Positions 35,543 to 46,467 of a stretch of DNA of 64,000 nt are shown here, piece after piece. The stretch is from Pochonia chlamydosporia 170 (taxonomy: Eukaryota > Ascomycota > Sordariomycetes > Hypocreales > Clavicipitaceae): assembly GCF_001653235.2 (NCBI RefSeq), contig NC_035793.1, positions 930,001-994,000 of the forward strand, in the 5' to 3' direction. A model generated the notes under the pieces. It was not told the DNA's origin. It did no database searches and worked only from the letters and a program-made list of their open reading frames with translations. The translations under genes were made by a program, and so were the position numbers. Each line of letters starts with the position of its first letter. Position 1 is the stretch's first letter.

Positions 35543-36793
35543 ATGCCAAGCTCTGTTGACCCCAAACAAGGTCCCTACGACATTGCCATCGTCGGCTCAG
35601 GATTAGGAGGTCTGTCCGCCGCCATTGCTCTCCGACGAGCCGGTCACAACGTCACAATCTATGAGAGATACGACTTTGGCGGCGAAGTCGGCGCATCGCT
35701 CTCCTGCGCATCAAACGGGTCGCGATTCCTCCAAGAATGGGAGGTAGATGTCTCCAAGGCTAGGCCCGTCATCCTCAAAGACCTAATTCGACATGACTGG
35801 AAGACCGGCGAGATATTCGGCACATACCCCCTCGGTGATTACCGCGAGCGTTTTGGAACAGACTATAACAACTTCCACCGAATTGATCTTCACCAACACT
35901 TAAAGCACGTGGCCACCACTGAAGACGGCAAGGGAATCCCCGCACAACTCAAAGTCTGGCACAAGGCCGTGGATCTTGATCCCATCACGGGCAAGATCAC
36001 GTTTGAGAACGGCACTGTGGCCACACACGACGTTATTGTGTGCGCAGATGGCATTCGCAGTCAAATGCGAGAAAAGCTCGGCGTCGTCCCGCACTTTATG
36101 CCATCCGATTCTTGCTGCTACCGTTGCATCATTCACATCGACAAGCTGCGGGAGCTGGGCATCCAGGAGTTTGCTGAAAACAGCGCCATTGAGTTTTGGG
36201 GAGGCGACGGGATTGACAAGATCGTCATGAGTGCTTGCTCGGATCACGATGTTGTCAGCTGCTACTGCTTCTATCCCGCAGAGAAGAATGACTTGAAAGA
36301 AGACGGGTGGAACATCTCGACGACTGGAGAGAACCTGGCTGCAACGTTTCCCGAACTGGATGAGCGGCTGCTGACGCTGTTCCGGAATGCTGACGACATC
36401 AAGATGTGGCGGTTGTACAATCATGATCCCTATCCATACTGGGTTAAGGGGAAGTGTTGTCTCTTGGGCGACGCGGCTCATCCCATGATGCCAGATCAGT
36501 CTCAAGGTGCCTGCATGGCCATGGAAGATGCTGGAGCACTGGGAATCGTCTTCTCCCCCATGTATGCCGACCTGGACGTAGCGGAGAAGCTCCGCCTATA
36601 TGAGCTGGAGCGCAAGCCTCGCGCGACTCGAGTCCAGGAGAGCAGCAAACGAGCCAGAACAGATCTCACAGAGCGCATTGGCTGGAGTAGTGCGAAGGAC
36701 AGACCCGGCAAGTTGACCATCGAAGAAGTGTGCGGCTATGATATGCACGCCCATGTAGCCGAGCTGGTTAAGCAGGGCCAAGCGGCCTGCTAA
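35543..36793 (+). CDS. FAD-dependent aromatic-ring monooxygenase (salicylate hydroxylase-like)
   Basis: Single-component flavoprotein that hydroxylates aromatic acids using NAD(P)H and oxygen, probably cytosolic. Intronless, 416 aa, near the usual 420-450. Visible landmarks are the N-terminal dinucleotide-binding GSGLGGLSAA with a downstream ERYD acidic end, the central VCADGIRSQMRE (DG motif), and CCLLGDAAHPMMPDQSQG (GD motif) contacting the flavin, followed by MEDAGALG. These place it in the salicylate/6-hydroxynicotinate hydroxylase group, but the substrate is not determined by these motifs. The start is the ATG at 35543, 12 codons before the FAD motif. It is divergent from an organic-anion transporter and tail-to-tail (about 130 bases) with a double zinc-cluster regulator, a typical layout for inducible catabolism. 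Confidence 0.93.
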   Translation: MPSSVDPKQGPYDIAIVGSGLGGLSAAIALRRAGHNVTIYERYDFGGEVGASLSCASNGSRFLQEWEVDVSKARPVILKDLIRHDWKTGEIFGTYPLGDYRERFGTDYNNFHRIDLHQHLKHVATTEDGKGIPAQLKVWHKAVDLDPITGKITFENGTVATHDVIVCADGIRSQMREKLGVVPHFMPSDSCCYRCIIHIDKLRELGIQEFAENSAIEFWGGDGIDKIVMSACSDHDVVSCYCFYPAEKNDLKEDGWNISTTGENLAATFPELDERLLTLFRNADDIKMWRLYNHDPYPYWVKGKCCLLGDAAHPMMPDQSQGACMAMEDAGALGIVFSPMYADLDVAEKLRLYELERKPRATRVQESSKRARTDLTERIGWSSAKDRPGKLTIEEVCGYDMHAHVAELVKQGQAAC

Positions 36794-36926
36794 GTCTTGG
36801 GTTTCATCATTTAAATTCCCCCAGTCTGTTTCTCATATTGTATCCTAAGGCTTTCGTGATAGAATTTCGTAAAGTAGCGTAAATGAATATGATGAAGTGA
36901 TGCAAGGTTTTCACCGAGTTGTGCAT

Positions 36927-38912
36927 TTAAAACACCACCAGCCCGTGCATCTCGTAGTATCGAATTCGTGCCCAGTTCACAATGGCACCCGTGCCTTCTG
37001 ACTGATCTCGCCGTGACCAAACTCGTTCCACCAAATCTCTGGCATTGTAAATGTAGCCAAACCCACAGGTTCGCTCCATGACCAAAAGCCGGTCTTGGAT
37101 TACTACGCGATGCTCCAGCTTCCAACATGATCCTCCAGCCATGACCAGAGGGAACAGAATACATGACTCGAGAGGGCTGCCGTATCGAATCTTTTGCACG
37201 CAGTCGAGAATGCCCTCGACATACTTGCCGACTTTGGGATCAGTCAACTCGTAGCCCTCAACAATCTGGTGTAGTCGCAGGCGAATTGCATACTCAAAGG
37301 CAAGAGTGGCGTGTAGTACATCCTCGGTTGTCGGCGTAAGCGTTGAAACCGCTCTTGACATGCCGCCGTACTCGTATGACCAGTTATTGATCCGATGCTC
37401 AATCTCGTTGGCATGTCGTCGGAACGCGGCTTCGGAAGCTTGGTCTACTCTGGTGCTTCGGAGCTCGGCTAACGTGTTGACGCGGTCCACCAGATGGAAC
37501 AGCTCTTTGGGAATGCCGTAGACGGCCGAGTCTTCTTCATCGGGTGTGGCGGACCAGCTATCAAGGGCCTGGGCTTCGGCAGCCTCATCTCCCATGAGGG
37601 GCGGTCTGCATGTCGACGTAGTGGCGGCAGAGTCTAAGAATCGAGCCAGGCGAAGCAGGAACTTGTAATGGCCGGTCATCATATCGCCTTGTTGTTTCCG
37701 CAGTGTGACTAATAAGCGCTTTGCGCCTTTAAGGTGGAGCTTCCAGCCTTCGCTCGTGCCATCAAACAGTTCCGTCATGCAGAGCAGCAAGCTACTCACT
37801 AGCGCGATGTCTGCGCTGGTCGTATCAACATGCGGTAGAAGTCCTGCCAGAGCTTGTGTAGCCTTGCTCTTGTGCAAGAGACCGCGGTCGCCCATTGCAG
37901 GTTGAAGCTTTCGCCAGTGATTCGCCGACAGCGCCAAGATACAATGTAATACCAGGTCGTTGGATTGAGCCATCGGTAGAAGATAGCCATTATACGGGTT
38001 TTCCGTCGAAGATCGGCGGGAGAGTATTGAAGACACGATGGTGGAGTAGTGGTTCAGCAGAGCCTTGTCTTGTGGCGCGCTCAGTTGAGGCATGAGCTGT
38101 GGCACATAGATTGAGAGCGACTGCGCGGGAGGCACGGAATCTATCGAGGCTGTTGGGCTGCCGTTGCTGATGGGTGTTACTGAGTCGAGCCAGATGGGAG
38201 ATGATGCCGACATATCCCAAGACAGTTTTTGCGGGCTCATATCGGGCGTGAGTTCGCCAATGATTCCCGATGTAACAGGCATCGCCGTCGACGATGGCAT
38301 TGTCATGGTAGTCGTAGCCACGGTCATCATCGGCGTCTGCTCCAAGGGTCTATTAAAATTGGCGTAATTGGAATAGCCCATTTGAGAATTCTGGCTGGTG
38401 TGGCTGCGATGACTTTGGCTGTCGTAGCTATCATGTCTCCCACTGCTTGAACTAGACGGGCTCGGGCTGTTTCGAATCGGTATGTCTCGCATCATCATCT
38501 CAGACGGTTGATGGCCGGATATTTTAGTTGTCGGCACAGGCGCCGCGATGCCATTATCGCCATTGACGTCTTCCTTGATAACATCCTCTGGGGACCCAGA
38601 GCCAGGTTTGGATTTGACGTGTCGCTCCGGTGGCCAGGCGCAATCAAGACATAATCGCCGGCAGTCACCGCAGCGCGGTTTTGTCTCGTCGCACTTCTTC
38701 TTGCGGCGCTTGCACATCAGGCAACCAGTTTGTACTCGTCTTATCCTGGCTTTGGGAACGTCGCCGTTTGGAGCCTCTTCCGCGGTGCCAGCGGCATTTC
38801 TAGGTCGGCACGGCAGACTGAGTCGCACGCACCGCGCGCAAGGTAAACTGCCATCGCAAGCTTGTTTAATCTGTGCGCAGCGATGGCAGACAGGTCGGCT
38901 GTCGGATCCCAT
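36927..38912 (-). CDS. Transcription factor with two tandem Zn2Cys6 clusters and a fungal-TF-2 domain
   Basis: Nuclear regulator, 661 aa from the ATG at 38912, which sits eight residues before the first zinc cluster. The frame stays open upstream to other ATGs (39329, 39350), so a longer N-terminus is possible. Cluster 1 has Cys 9, 12, 19, 25, 28, 35; cluster 2 has Cys 64, 67, 74, 81, 84, 91 with a KRRKKK basic loop. Both have perfect Zn2Cys6 spacing, while most fungal factors carry just one. A Ser/Thr/Met-rich linker follows, then a C-terminal region (HYSTIVSSILSRR, LALSANHW, HLKGAKRLL) typical of the Fungal_trans_2 family. It ends about 130 bases from the FAD monooxygenase and may control that gene and the transporter beyond it; this is inference. 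Confidence 0.9.
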   Translation of the reverse strand: MGSDSRPVCHRCAQIKQACDGSLPCARCVRLSLPCRPRNAAGTAEEAPNGDVPKARIRRVQTGCLMCKRRKKKCDETKPRCGDCRRLCLDCAWPPERHVKSKPGSGSPEDVIKEDVNGDNGIAAPVPTTKISGHQPSEMMMRDIPIRNSPSPSSSSSGRHDSYDSQSHRSHTSQNSQMGYSNYANFNRPLEQTPMMTVATTTMTMPSSTAMPVTSGIIGELTPDMSPQKLSWDMSASSPIWLDSVTPISNGSPTASIDSVPPAQSLSIYVPQLMPQLSAPQDKALLNHYSTIVSSILSRRSSTENPYNGYLLPMAQSNDLVLHCILALSANHWRKLQPAMGDRGLLHKSKATQALAGLLPHVDTTSADIALVSSLLLCMTELFDGTSEGWKLHLKGAKRLLVTLRKQQGDMMTGHYKFLLRLARFLDSAATTSTCRPPLMGDEAAEAQALDSWSATPDEEDSAVYGIPKELFHLVDRVNTLAELRSTRVDQASEAAFRRHANEIEHRINNWSYEYGGMSRAVSTLTPTTEDVLHATLAFEYAIRLRLHQIVEGYELTDPKVGKYVEGILDCVQKIRYGSPLESCILFPLVMAGGSCWKLEHRVVIQDRLLVMERTCGFGYIYNARDLVERVWSRRDQSEGTGAIVNWARIRYYEMHGLVVF

Positions 38913-41900
38913 ATTGATATTTGATGCTTTGGTGGTTCTTCGCAGCACAATTGTGAGAGAGGTGGTTAGAAGTCGTGATGCCGGCGGGCCGCCGGAAGTG
39001 CTCTTGTGGGTGGCCAAAAGAGGAATCTCGTCGGCGACGGCTCCGTGAGGTCCAGGGAAGACAAAGGTTTTGAGGGACTTTGTTATTGTTTTTAAGCGAC
39101 GAAAAGCAAGCAGATCCTGCCTGCAATAATTGAAACGGCACTGAATGAAGCGGGAAAAGAGAGATCTAAGATGCAACCGCTGACCGAGGGAGATATGATG
39201 GTGGTGGATGGGAATCCAGTTCGGGGGGGGGGGCCAACCGCGTGGCCGATTCGGGTGGAGCGTCGACGACTCTGGAGACTCGGACTGACGATGCGATGGG
39301 CAGGACTCGAACTTGACTGGACTAGACATCACACAAGACTGGACTGGCATTGGTTTGACTGGGAAAGACAAAAAGGAGGGGCCAGGGATCCCCGGCAGCG
39401 GGTGACAGTGGCGGCACCAGGCCGATTTTGGAGAGTTTGCGGTCGCTCAACTTTTCTGTGAGGGCTCAACTTCTGCAAGGGTTGGCTTTGCTTTGACTTG
39501 AGGAGACTCCCAGCACATTTTACGATTCAGACGCGAGCATGCCAAGTTGCTTAGCTACCTAGGTCGTGATGTTGGTGTTGAGAGATGAGGCAACAATGGA
39601 GCTTGAGTGCAGTGTTCAGTATTCAGTGTTGAGCCTTATTCTGTCTGGTGTTTGCCAGCAAGTGTTCATCCAGATATGCGGCAAGGGTCGAATCTTCCTG
39701 GCTGATTGGACTTGTCCCAGGTGCATGCATCACAGAGACATGACCCAGGACAGGGAACAGTGAGCACGAGATACACGTATCCAAATTGACAGGGTAATCG
39801 CATTCATCTTGGAGAAACGAAAAACGCACGGCAGTTCAATGTTTTAGCCAACCTTGTCGACGGACTCTTGAGTCTTGCCCATCAGCCGAGCAGATCTCGC
39901 AGTTTCTCGTGCCACCCAGATGATTCGTTGGCCGACACGGAGCCTTTCCGTGGATGCTAGAGTTTCTGGTCGTACCAGACATGGCGGAGATCCCGTTGCA
40001 GTAGTAAACTCCGGGCTGGTGATTTGGGAACATTGAATCATTAAACCCACCCCGGCACTGATCCTCATGTTTGCTATTTAAAATCTTGGCTATCGGGAGA
40101 ATTGACTAGATGGGAAAATTCACAAACATCTAGCCTGATTGATGCTTGATAAACTTTTAGTCCCCTACCAGGTGCGCCACCGTTGTCGACCCTCACCATT
40201 ACACCAGACGTAACCCAAGGTTTCTGGTTTTGGTTGCAGTGGCGCCTTTGGCCCATGGGCAATATCGACCTGGAATTTCATCTCCATCCATGCCCTGCTA
40301 CGAGGGCCCTGTTTCATCTGTAATAACATCGCGACTCTGCAGTCACCCAAAGCAAACCAAGTCAACGATGTTCCTGGTCGCTGTGGGAAAGGATAAAGGA
40401 TTTCAAGCAGGCATTGTGCGAGTTGGTTTGCATGATCCCTGCAGCTGCGCCCTCGCGACTTGGAAGCGCCACCAGTGAACTGGGGTGGGATAGTTGGCCG
40501 ATTCATCTACTGACCCAGTGTGCTGGGCACGCTAGCTGCACGAAATATCCAAGTAATGTGAAATGCAGCATAAAAATGACAATCATTTGGTGGTGGTACA
40601 TGATGACTCCTGCGTGCACCACCCTTGGTTGAAGGATTGATGGATGACGTGACTTGAAGACAGCCGTTGTGAAGCTGCTTTCAATGTTCAATGTTGTGAG
40701 TGTCAAGTACGATGGATTGGCCGACTATCATTTTTACAGAAAAGACGACTGGAATAGAGCAGTCAGTGCGTATGCTGACACTGTCGTTACTGAGATCCAA
40801 AAATATGTATTTATGCCATCACCATTCTCTGCCCATTTACCCTCTTCGGCAAGATGTGGTTCGACACGGACAAACTCAACTAAACCAAACCACGATGTGG
40901 GCAACAAATATCCACCCCATCATCATCAATTGGACTGCGCAAGCCACACGCACCGCTGTCTGTGCAACCACGGCTCAAGACAGCCGGCGAGTTATCCTTT
41001 ACAAAGCTGCAAAGAGACCTTGAATGTGCTACTCCAACAAAGGATCTACATAATGATGCGGAGAAGGACCGACAACACTGTCGTACAGTCTCGTGCGAGT
41101 AGGATGCATTCGCTTCAGCTGCGAACATTGAAGCATCAACATCCCACGTGCAAGTATCACCAATATTCTCAAGTTGTGCTGCAAGCACAATCCTACTCTA
41201 TCTCGGGCGCCTTACGGAGCCTACCCGGGCCAAATACACTTCATCCTTCCACCAGATTGCATTTGCCCTGATTACCGGATGGACGAACCCATGCTACACC
41301 ATCGTCTTGACCTGCTGTTTTGTTCTGCCGGCGTATTCTGGCTTCAAGTTGGCAGGGTGCCCGCGAATCCTGCAGATTTAGGTCCATATCACGCACGCCA
41401 TTTCCCACCCCAGCAGACAATCCGTGCCATTCAACTGGTCAAATTTGAGCCACAAGCGTTGATGCGCATCCAACCGTTCAAACAACCACCCACAAACACC
41501 AGCCATCCAGGTGGATTAACAATCCACTGCCACCCTCCCCTCCCTAGTTTGCATTCGGTGCAGACTGCGGCCCTTGCCAATACTTTACAGCAGGATCTTG
41601 TCTTGTGCTGCAAAATTCGGAGGCATGACAAGGCTCCCAATTGGACAAAAGTTACTCGTTGCAACTCCAACCTTGTGCGCAGTCATGGGGTCAAATCGTC
41701 TTACTGGGCAGGATGAGCCGTGTCACGAACTCGAAGCAAATCATGTCCAACCTCGTCTTTTGGTCCTATGCGACAAAGCTAAGCTTTTGGCAAACACATG
41801 TCGTGGTCGGTTGACGCACGTGCCTTGGCAAACTTGGCATCGCTGCACAGTGCACTCCGTAATTTTGTTCTTTCCCTGCCTTATATGGAATCTGGGCAGT

Positions 41901-42531
41901 TCCAGAACTGCTTCTCTTTCTACGCGTCCGTTATCACATCAACGGCAGATTGAAGGTTGGATCATTGTGGAAAAGGGACTCGTGGCTTGCGGGGCCTTGT
42001 TGGACCCATTCAATGTTGGGGGCGACGTATCCGATGGCTGGCATGAGACTGTGACCGAGTGACGCTCAGGAAGCATTCTATTTGCCAGCTTCATCAGTAG
42101 AGGCCGGCTCGGATTTGCGGCCGAGCTACGCAGCAGAACATGTTTGAATCTGTAACACGGCAATGCTTTTTCATCATTCTCCGTTACACAGGGTAAGACC
42201 GGCCGTTGGGCCTCAGGACAAGAATAGCCGGTGAGATTGTGATATTCTCATCTAATCCCATCATGTCTCACAGCTTTGACTCCAGGTGTTCTATTCTTGG
42301 CATTTAGCCGGGATACATTCAGGAACTGTCATCAATTCATGATGCAAAGGCAAGGCCAATGCCGGTAAAAGTAAAATCTATGTACAAGTTTATACCAGCC
42401 AAGTTCGGCAGATGCCACACTCTGGCTAACTAACACATGATCTCCAATCATATGGATCCAAGCTGCAACCACACGTAACCGCCTTTCTCGCCCCCAACTT
42501 TCGAAACACAACCCGCAGTGAACCTGTCATC
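38913..42531. other. 3.6-kb region upstream of the double zinc-cluster regulator
   Basis: The part next to the regulator could be a long 5' leader or a longer N-terminal coding part. It includes imperfect GACTGG repeats (about 39314-39360) and a run of 11 G at 39223-39233. Farther on, open frames such as those at 40654-41271 or 41574-42062 show no recognisable domain. No RNA gene or mobile element was found. Confidence 0.45.
39223..39233 (+). repeat. Homopolymer G11
   Basis: Eleven consecutive G upstream of the double zinc-cluster regulator. Such runs are prone to length errors and length variation, and this one lies within the possible N-terminal extension of that gene, so it bears on the choice of start. 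Confidence 0.9.
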
Positions 42532-43590
42532 TCAATCATGAAGAGCCAAACGGATTTCCCTCGCCGTCTTATCAATGAATTCACTCGCCTGCCAGAGATC
42601 CTTGTCCATGTGCATAAACGGGTGTGGCACACCCGGGAATCGCTTCAAAGTGACCTCGACGCCATGCTGCACCAATACCTGTGCATACCGCTCGCCTTCG
42701 TCTCGCAGCGGATCAGCACCAGCCGTGTATATAACCGTCTTGGCCAGGCCCTTGAAGTTGGGCGCCTTCAAGAGGTTGGCGAACCAGCCGACCTTCTCAC
42801 GAGCAGCCTTGTGTTCCTCGGGATCGCTCGGCAGAGACGTCCACTTGAGCTTGTCGAACCAAGCCAGACGGCCCCAGTTGAGCGTGGGCGCCATTTCGTT
42901 CTCCTGCATCGAGGGGAATGGCGAATCTGCCGCTGAAGCGTACTGCGACAGGTCGTCGATGACGGGAGTTCCCACCGCCACCAGCTTCAACGGAATCGGG
43001 CTGGGCTTGTTGTCCCGTGCGAGGTGGGCGAGCGCCAGCGCAATACAGGCTCCTGCCGAGACACCCCCCAATGAGATGCTGTCGGGTTTGATGTTGAATG
43101 CTTCCGCTCCGTGCGCGTGGATGTACTTGAGGGCGGCGAAGCTGTCTGTGATGCCGACGGGGAAAGCATGCTCTGGAACCAGACGGTATGCAACGTCAAT
43201 GACGACAACATTGGCCTTTTTGCAAATATGCCTGCAGATATGTGCTTCGGTGTCGAGGTCACCGAGACCCCAGCCGCCGCCGTGATAGTCGATGTGTACT
43301 GGCCATGGGCCTTTGGTATCTGGCTCGTAGACCCGAACGTCGAGCTTTGTGTCGCTGCCGTCGTCGAGGGGGATGTGAGAATCGTAGATGCGTCCCACGT
43401 CGGGCGCTGGTCCGGTGCCGTAGCTGTATAGGACGGAATACTTGGATCGTAGAACTTCGAGATCGATTGGTCTCAACGGGGTGTTGGCGACGTTGTCGTT
43501 GTACAGCTTCTCAAAGACGGGGTCCAGCTTGCCCGCCATGGAGGGGTGAATTGGCTGCAAGGCCTCGTGCTTGGCGTCGGAGTTGGCCAT
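42532..43590 (-). CDS. Alpha/beta-hydrolase esterase, hormone-sensitive-lipase (fold-3) family
   Basis: Carboxylesterase likely acting on short-chain or aromatic esters; no signal peptide, so probably cytosolic. Intronless, 352 aa. The oxyanion-hole motif HGGG is at residues 103-106 (DYHGGGWGLGD) and the nucleophile Ser178 is in GVSAG, both diagnostic of the HSL/arylacetamide deacetylase group. The remaining triad residues fit AGADPLRDEG (Asp) and GVPHPFMHM (His). Family YRLVPEHAFP is also present. The ATG at 43590 gives the usual N-terminal length. Neighbours are far away (over 1.5 kb), so context says little. Detoxification or metabolite de-esterification is possible. Confidence 0.93.
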   Translation of the reverse strand: MANSDAKHEALQPIHPSMAGKLDPVFEKLYNDNVANTPLRPIDLEVLRSKYSVLYSYGTGPAPDVGRIYDSHIPLDDGSDTKLDVRVYEPDTKGPWPVHIDYHGGGWGLGDLDTEAHICRHICKKANVVVIDVAYRLVPEHAFPVGITDSFAALKYIHAHGAEAFNIKPDSISLGGVSAGACIALALAHLARDNKPSPIPLKLVAVGTPVIDDLSQYASAADSPFPSMQENEMAPTLNWGRLAWFDKLKWTSLPSDPEEHKAAREKVGWFANLLKAPNFKGLAKTVIYTAGADPLRDEGERYAQVLVQHGVEVTLKRFPGVPHPFMHMDKDLWQASEFIDKTAREIRLALHD

Positions 43591-45135
43591 GCTGTGGTAT
43601 CGGCGTCTGACAAGGTGGAAGTGTGGACAAGGAGATATTGAGGTAGCGGAATATGCCCAATTGCGAGAAGCAATGAAGAGAAGACAAAGATATTTAAAAG
43701 ATGGAGGGAATTCTGAAGCGCGATGTCTGCGAACTGCACCTCGAAAAGCTTACCGCGGGCCGCCGAGCTATGTACCTTCAGATGCCCAACTAAGGCGTGG
43801 TGGGGTCGAGTCCCGTGGGATTTGATCAAATGCAGCTTTGCAAACCCACCAGACTGGTCGTGTCTCGTTGAGGATGACTGCTCAAACTCGGCTTCATCCA
43901 AATCGCGAAGTTGCCGCCGCGGGGTTGTTTGGCTTCATTGCTCCAGTTGAGCGCACCGTCGCTACATGAGCTGCCAGGCACAAGTTGAGACCGCCGTCAG
44001 ATTGCGCATCATCCGCTTTGGTCTACAGGAATTGCGAGAGTGGTAGTTTGTGCTGCCAGCCACTCCCGCCAAGGGCATCCACGTAAATTCCGATGTATTG
44101 GGTCCGACGCTTGTGGTTTGCCTCGAAGCTTTCCCTGGGCCCCCAAATTCCGGTTCTGGAATGAGGAACGGGCCTGAACCTATCCGCGGTTCGTGCACCC
44201 GCCTCCGAGATGTGTGGTGTCGTGAATGTAATGCGAGCAATTGATCCGACAAACAGGCGGGGCTTCCACCAGGAGCTGAGGACTCTCCAGTTCCGACGGC
44301 GACAGACAGCCAGACGACGTCAGCCAGATACGTCAAGTCTGTTTGGCCTCGTTACTGTGCACAGAGCAATCTGGGGCAGCCATGTCAACTTGATTCTATT
44401 TCTGATTGACATCTTATCTGGAGTGGTGAGGACCCGATTCGAAATAGTCTGCCATGTTTCTAGAAGGAATTGAGGCTATTCCCGGTCGGCTTTGATTTAC
44501 TTCACGTCACCCTAGACCAGGCAAGCTGCACCCAACACCTCGATTGGTCTCCCTCCAGCCTGGCCGGAATCCCAACTCACTGAATACTTAAGCATATTTG
44601 CGTGCTGGTACATATGTACGTTTGCAAAATGGCGGTTGAGAGAATACTTCCACGCATTTCCGGGCCAATTGATTGCTCCCCATCAATACTCTCCGGTATC
44701 ATCCACCCTGTTGCACAAATGGCAGATACATTTACACGACGTGCAGTTTTCCACAACATAGACGCACCCCAGCAAGCCATAACCATCTCAACAAGCATCA
44801 TCTTCCCAAACAGGCAGGCCAATTCAAATCAAATTGTTCCTCACCAGACCTTACGCTTATCCCCCGCTCCTCGTATTGTCGCGTTCACCACATTCTCCCA
44901 TTCCAGCCAATTCCCCGACCGGCAAACCACCTAAAAATACAGGGATTTAGACTGTCAAAATACGCTTATTTCCAAGATCCTCATCCAAAAAGTCCACTCA
45001 ACCCGGAACCTTCGTCATGGTGATTACCCGACGTGAACTGCTCATTCTGCCTAATAACACCAAACGTCCGTATTAAAACCACCATCCACCTAACTTAATA
45101 CTCTTACTCCAAACCCATTTCCAGTCGTAGCCACC
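43591..45135. other. Divergent intergenic region between two hydrolase genes
   Basis: No supportable gene. The last few hundred bases before 45136 are rich in C and A, with pyrimidine stretches typical of a fungal promoter and leader. Confidence 0.45.
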
Positions 45136-46242
45136 ATGAAGCCATCTACTCTCCTCGCTGCCCTCCCGGCAGCCCTCGCAACAACAACCGTATTCCCACC
45201 ACCACCAGGATACAAAGTATCATGGCAGTCCCTCCAACTCACCGACGACAAGCGCCTCGACCCCTTCAACTCCTCCCACACCCGACGCATCATGGTCTCC
45301 AAATTCACACCCGTCCCGTCCCACCTCTGCAAGAAGACATGTCGCGTGCCCTACATGCCACCCACGGTAGCCAAGTTCGAAGACGACATCCTAACTGCCT
45401 ACCTAGGCGACGCGGGCTGGCCGCAGGGACTCCTGTCCACGCTTCAACTAGAGCTATGCTGCGAGACGCACCCGCACGCCAACACGCATCAGAAATATCC
45501 CAAGATTTTGTTCGGCACGGGCTTAAACACCACGAGGCTTACATACTCAGCCATTGGCCAGCAGCTATCTAGTCTGGGGTACGAGATCATCATCATGGAC
45601 CACCCGTACGAGACGGACGTGGTTCAATTCCCTAACGGGGACATCATTTTTGGGGGTAGAATTGCGCCTGACCCAAATAACACTGCTGCCTTGGAATTCG
45701 GACTCAATGCTCGCACTGCAGACGTCTCTTTCGTTCTGGATACATTCAAGATCTGCAAGACGGTGTATGTGGGCCAGTCATTTGGGGGTGCTTCCGCCGC
45801 GGCAGCGTTGTTGAATGAGTCTCGAATCGTGGCTGGTTCAAACTTGGATGGTGCGCTATGGGGACCCGTGCTGCAAAAGGGCGTGAGCAGGCCGTTCTTC
45901 ACGATTGGTGCTGAGGGACACAGGGAGGCTGATAAGTCGTGGGATGTGTTTTATAAAGCAATGGATGAGAAACATCCCGACGTGTGGGTAAAGGAGATTG
46001 CGGTAAAAAATGCTTCGCATGGGAGTTTTTGGGATACCGTCATCATGGGCGACATGACGGGGCTGAGGGGCAAGAATGAGGCTCTGGATGCTTTCTTTGG
46101 CAAGATGACTGGAAAGCGGGCGATGGAAGTCTTGAGAGCGTATATGGGCGATTTTATTGACTTCACATTACGTGGGAAAGGGGAGGGTTTGTTGAAGGGC
46201 CCGAGTGATAAGTTTCCCGACGTCACATTTATAAAAGAGTAG
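45136..46242 (+). CDS. Secreted PAF-acetylhydrolase-like alpha/beta hydrolase
   Basis: Probable extracellular lipase or esterase. Intronless, 368 aa. The N-terminus MKPSTLLAALPAALA looks like a secretion signal with cleavage near residue 15-18. The nucleophile elbow GQSFGG has Ser215. Acid and base candidates are Asp238 (SNLDGALWG) and His295 (NASHGSFWD), matching the order in the platelet-activating-factor acetylhydrolase family. An HPYETDVVQFPNG segment, common in fungal members, precedes the elbow. Several N-glycosylation sequons (NSS, NTT, NNT, NES, NAS) and Cys pairs (65/69, 108/109) fit a secreted protein. Its substrate is unknown. The gene converges with the seven-segment membrane protein gene. 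Confidence 0.88.
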   Translation: MKPSTLLAALPAALATTTVFPPPPGYKVSWQSLQLTDDKRLDPFNSSHTRRIMVSKFTPVPSHLCKKTCRVPYMPPTVAKFEDDILTAYLGDAGWPQGLLSTLQLELCCETHPHANTHQKYPKILFGTGLNTTRLTYSAIGQQLSSLGYEIIIMDHPYETDVVQFPNGDIIFGGRIAPDPNNTAALEFGLNARTADVSFVLDTFKICKTVYVGQSFGGASAAAALLNESRIVAGSNLDGALWGPVLQKGVSRPFFTIGAEGHREADKSWDVFYKAMDEKHPDVWVKEIAVKNASHGSFWDTVIMGDMTGLRGKNEALDAFFGKMTGKRAMEVLRAYMGDFIDFTLRGKGEGLLKGPSDKFPDVTFIKE

Positions 46243-46467
46243 GCCTGTATGGTTTCTTGCTCGTTATGTACATATATATATGGCTAGATATACTTGCTAG
46301 TTCGAGATATGTAAACAGCCAAACACATGGGTCAATGCAATATTAAAAAAATACCTCCAATGCATGCTCTATATTCATGAAAAGTTTGCCATAATAGTGA
46401 TATCGGATGCTGTATTAATAGAATGCATATCATTACAACTTGTGATACATGGCATAAGGTCGTATTC

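Noticed and set aside
40654..41271. 205-codon plus frame
   Set aside because: Low-complexity His/Ser/Thr content in reading, no domain; overlaps several equally long frames on both strands.
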